Source: Hydrogenothermus sp. (GTDB lineage Bacteria > Aquificota > Aquificia > Aquificales > Hydrogenothermaceae). From it: a DNA stretch of 5,764 bases. The notes under the pieces were generated by a model that was not told the origin of the DNA, ran no database searches, and saw nothing but the letters and a program-made list of their open reading frames with translations. The stretch spans positions 1-5,764 of the forward strand of contig QNYP01000110.1 of NCBI GenBank assembly GCA_003978675.1, given 5' to 3'. Of the stretch, positions 5,607 through 5,764 are shown piece after piece (within the stretch, counting starts at the first letter, position 1; each line of letters starts with the position of its first letter). A program made the translations under genes and the position numbers.

Positions 5607-5645
5607 AAAATACTTTTAAGGAGGTAAGTTTTATGAAAGTCTTAG
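5607..5645 (+). promoter_or_regulatory. 39-base spacer carrying ribosome site and start codon
   Basis: The spacer between the inverted arms contains AAGGAGGT at 5618-5625 and, 7 bases later, the ATG at 5633, then codons 2-4 and the first base of codon 5 of the plus-strand copy. Only that copy can use these signals as arranged. The spacer is not itself a palindrome, so this is not a simple closed-hairpin telomere read-through. Confidence 0.75.
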
Positions 5646-5764
5646 AAATTAGAGTGGAAAGTTTAAATGATAGTTTTGATAAGTTTAGGGAGGTTTTTAA
5701 TAGAGCTTTGACTGGAGAACCAGGAGAAAAGGAAGAATATATAGCAGTCTCTTCTGTTGAAGAA
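5633..5764 (+). CDS. Second copy of the winged-helix regulator, 5' part only (runs off the window)
   Basis: Forty-four codons are present, starting MKVLEIRVESLNDSFDKF and ending in the acidic strand before the winged helix. From 5646 the DNA is identical to the reverse complement of the minus-strand copy. The start is well supported by AAGGAGGT upstream of the ATG. If the inverted arrangement is real, this is the translated copy of the pair and continues to the right. If it is a fold-back artefact, it shows the true 5' end of the gene at 5254-5598. The family is an HVO_A0114-like winged-helix regulator, judged from the other copy because the DNA-binding domain itself lies beyond the edge. Confidence 0.7.
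   Translation, partial: MKVLEIRVESLNDSFDKFREVFNRALTGEPGEKEEYIAVSSVEE
5646..5764 (+). repeat. Right arm of a perfect inverted repeat, cut by the window end
   Basis: This is the exact reverse complement of 5488-5606. The arm runs to the last base, so its full length cannot be known. Confidence 0.95.

Noticed and set aside
5423..5608. Plus-strand open frame antisense to the regulator gene
   Set aside because: It is explained by the winged-helix coding sequence on the other strand.
5488..5764. Closed hairpin telomere of a linear plasmid read through by assembly
   Set aside because: Reading round a hairpin end gives a near-perfect palindrome to its centre; here a 39-base asymmetric spacer sits in the middle.

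Overview
The window is AT-rich bacterial DNA carrying a mobilisation (DNA-processing) module of an integrative or plasmid-borne conjugative element. Six minus-strand genes occupy 344-4865, and every adjacent pair overlaps. In transcription order they encode two small helix-turn-helix proteins (4467-4865, 4154-4489), a compact MobH/TraI_2-type relaxase with an HD-hydrolase-like core (3145-4173), a small integral membrane protein (2747-3148), an exported four-cysteine protein of unknown function (1726-2754) and a soluble VirD4/TraD-type coupling ATPase (344-1729). Low GC, strong GGAGG ribosome sites and the protein style suggest a thermophilic bacterium, perhaps Aquificota (Hydrogenothermaceae-like). 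This is an impression, not a determination; no 16S or other marker is present.

Left edge: positions 17-73 hold four degenerate 15-17 bp tandem repeats (core TTAGGTT), cut by the window start. Next is a small plus-strand two-helix membrane protein gene (95-340), which ends 3 bases from the stop of the coupling-ATPase gene, so the two converge.

Right of the operon, 4866-5253 has no gene. It contains a strong excess of TTAGA/TCTAA half-sites arranged as direct and inverted repeats (eleven exact copies between 4934 and 5189), plus a 10 bp inverted repeat. A repeat-rich non-coding segment just upstream of two HTH genes and a relaxase is where one would look for an origin of transfer, an operator or an accessory-protein binding array.

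Right edge: 5254-5598 (minus) encodes a winged-helix regulator resembling the HVO_A0114/COG4190 antitoxin-like family. From 5633 the same gene starts again on the plus strand, identical to the first copy from 5646 to the last base. This gives perfect inverted arms of at least 119 bp (5488-5606 and 5646-5764) around a 39-base spacer that holds the only good ribosome site and ATG. It is either a fold-back assembly/amplification chimera at a contig end (more likely) or a real inverted duplication in which a start cassette could flip between two copies.

Working model (inference): the HTH proteins bind the half-site array, control the operon and/or help assemble a relaxosome. The MobH relaxase nicks a nearby origin, and the coupling ATPase, perhaps anchored by the separate membrane protein, passes the strand to a type IV secretion channel encoded elsewhere.
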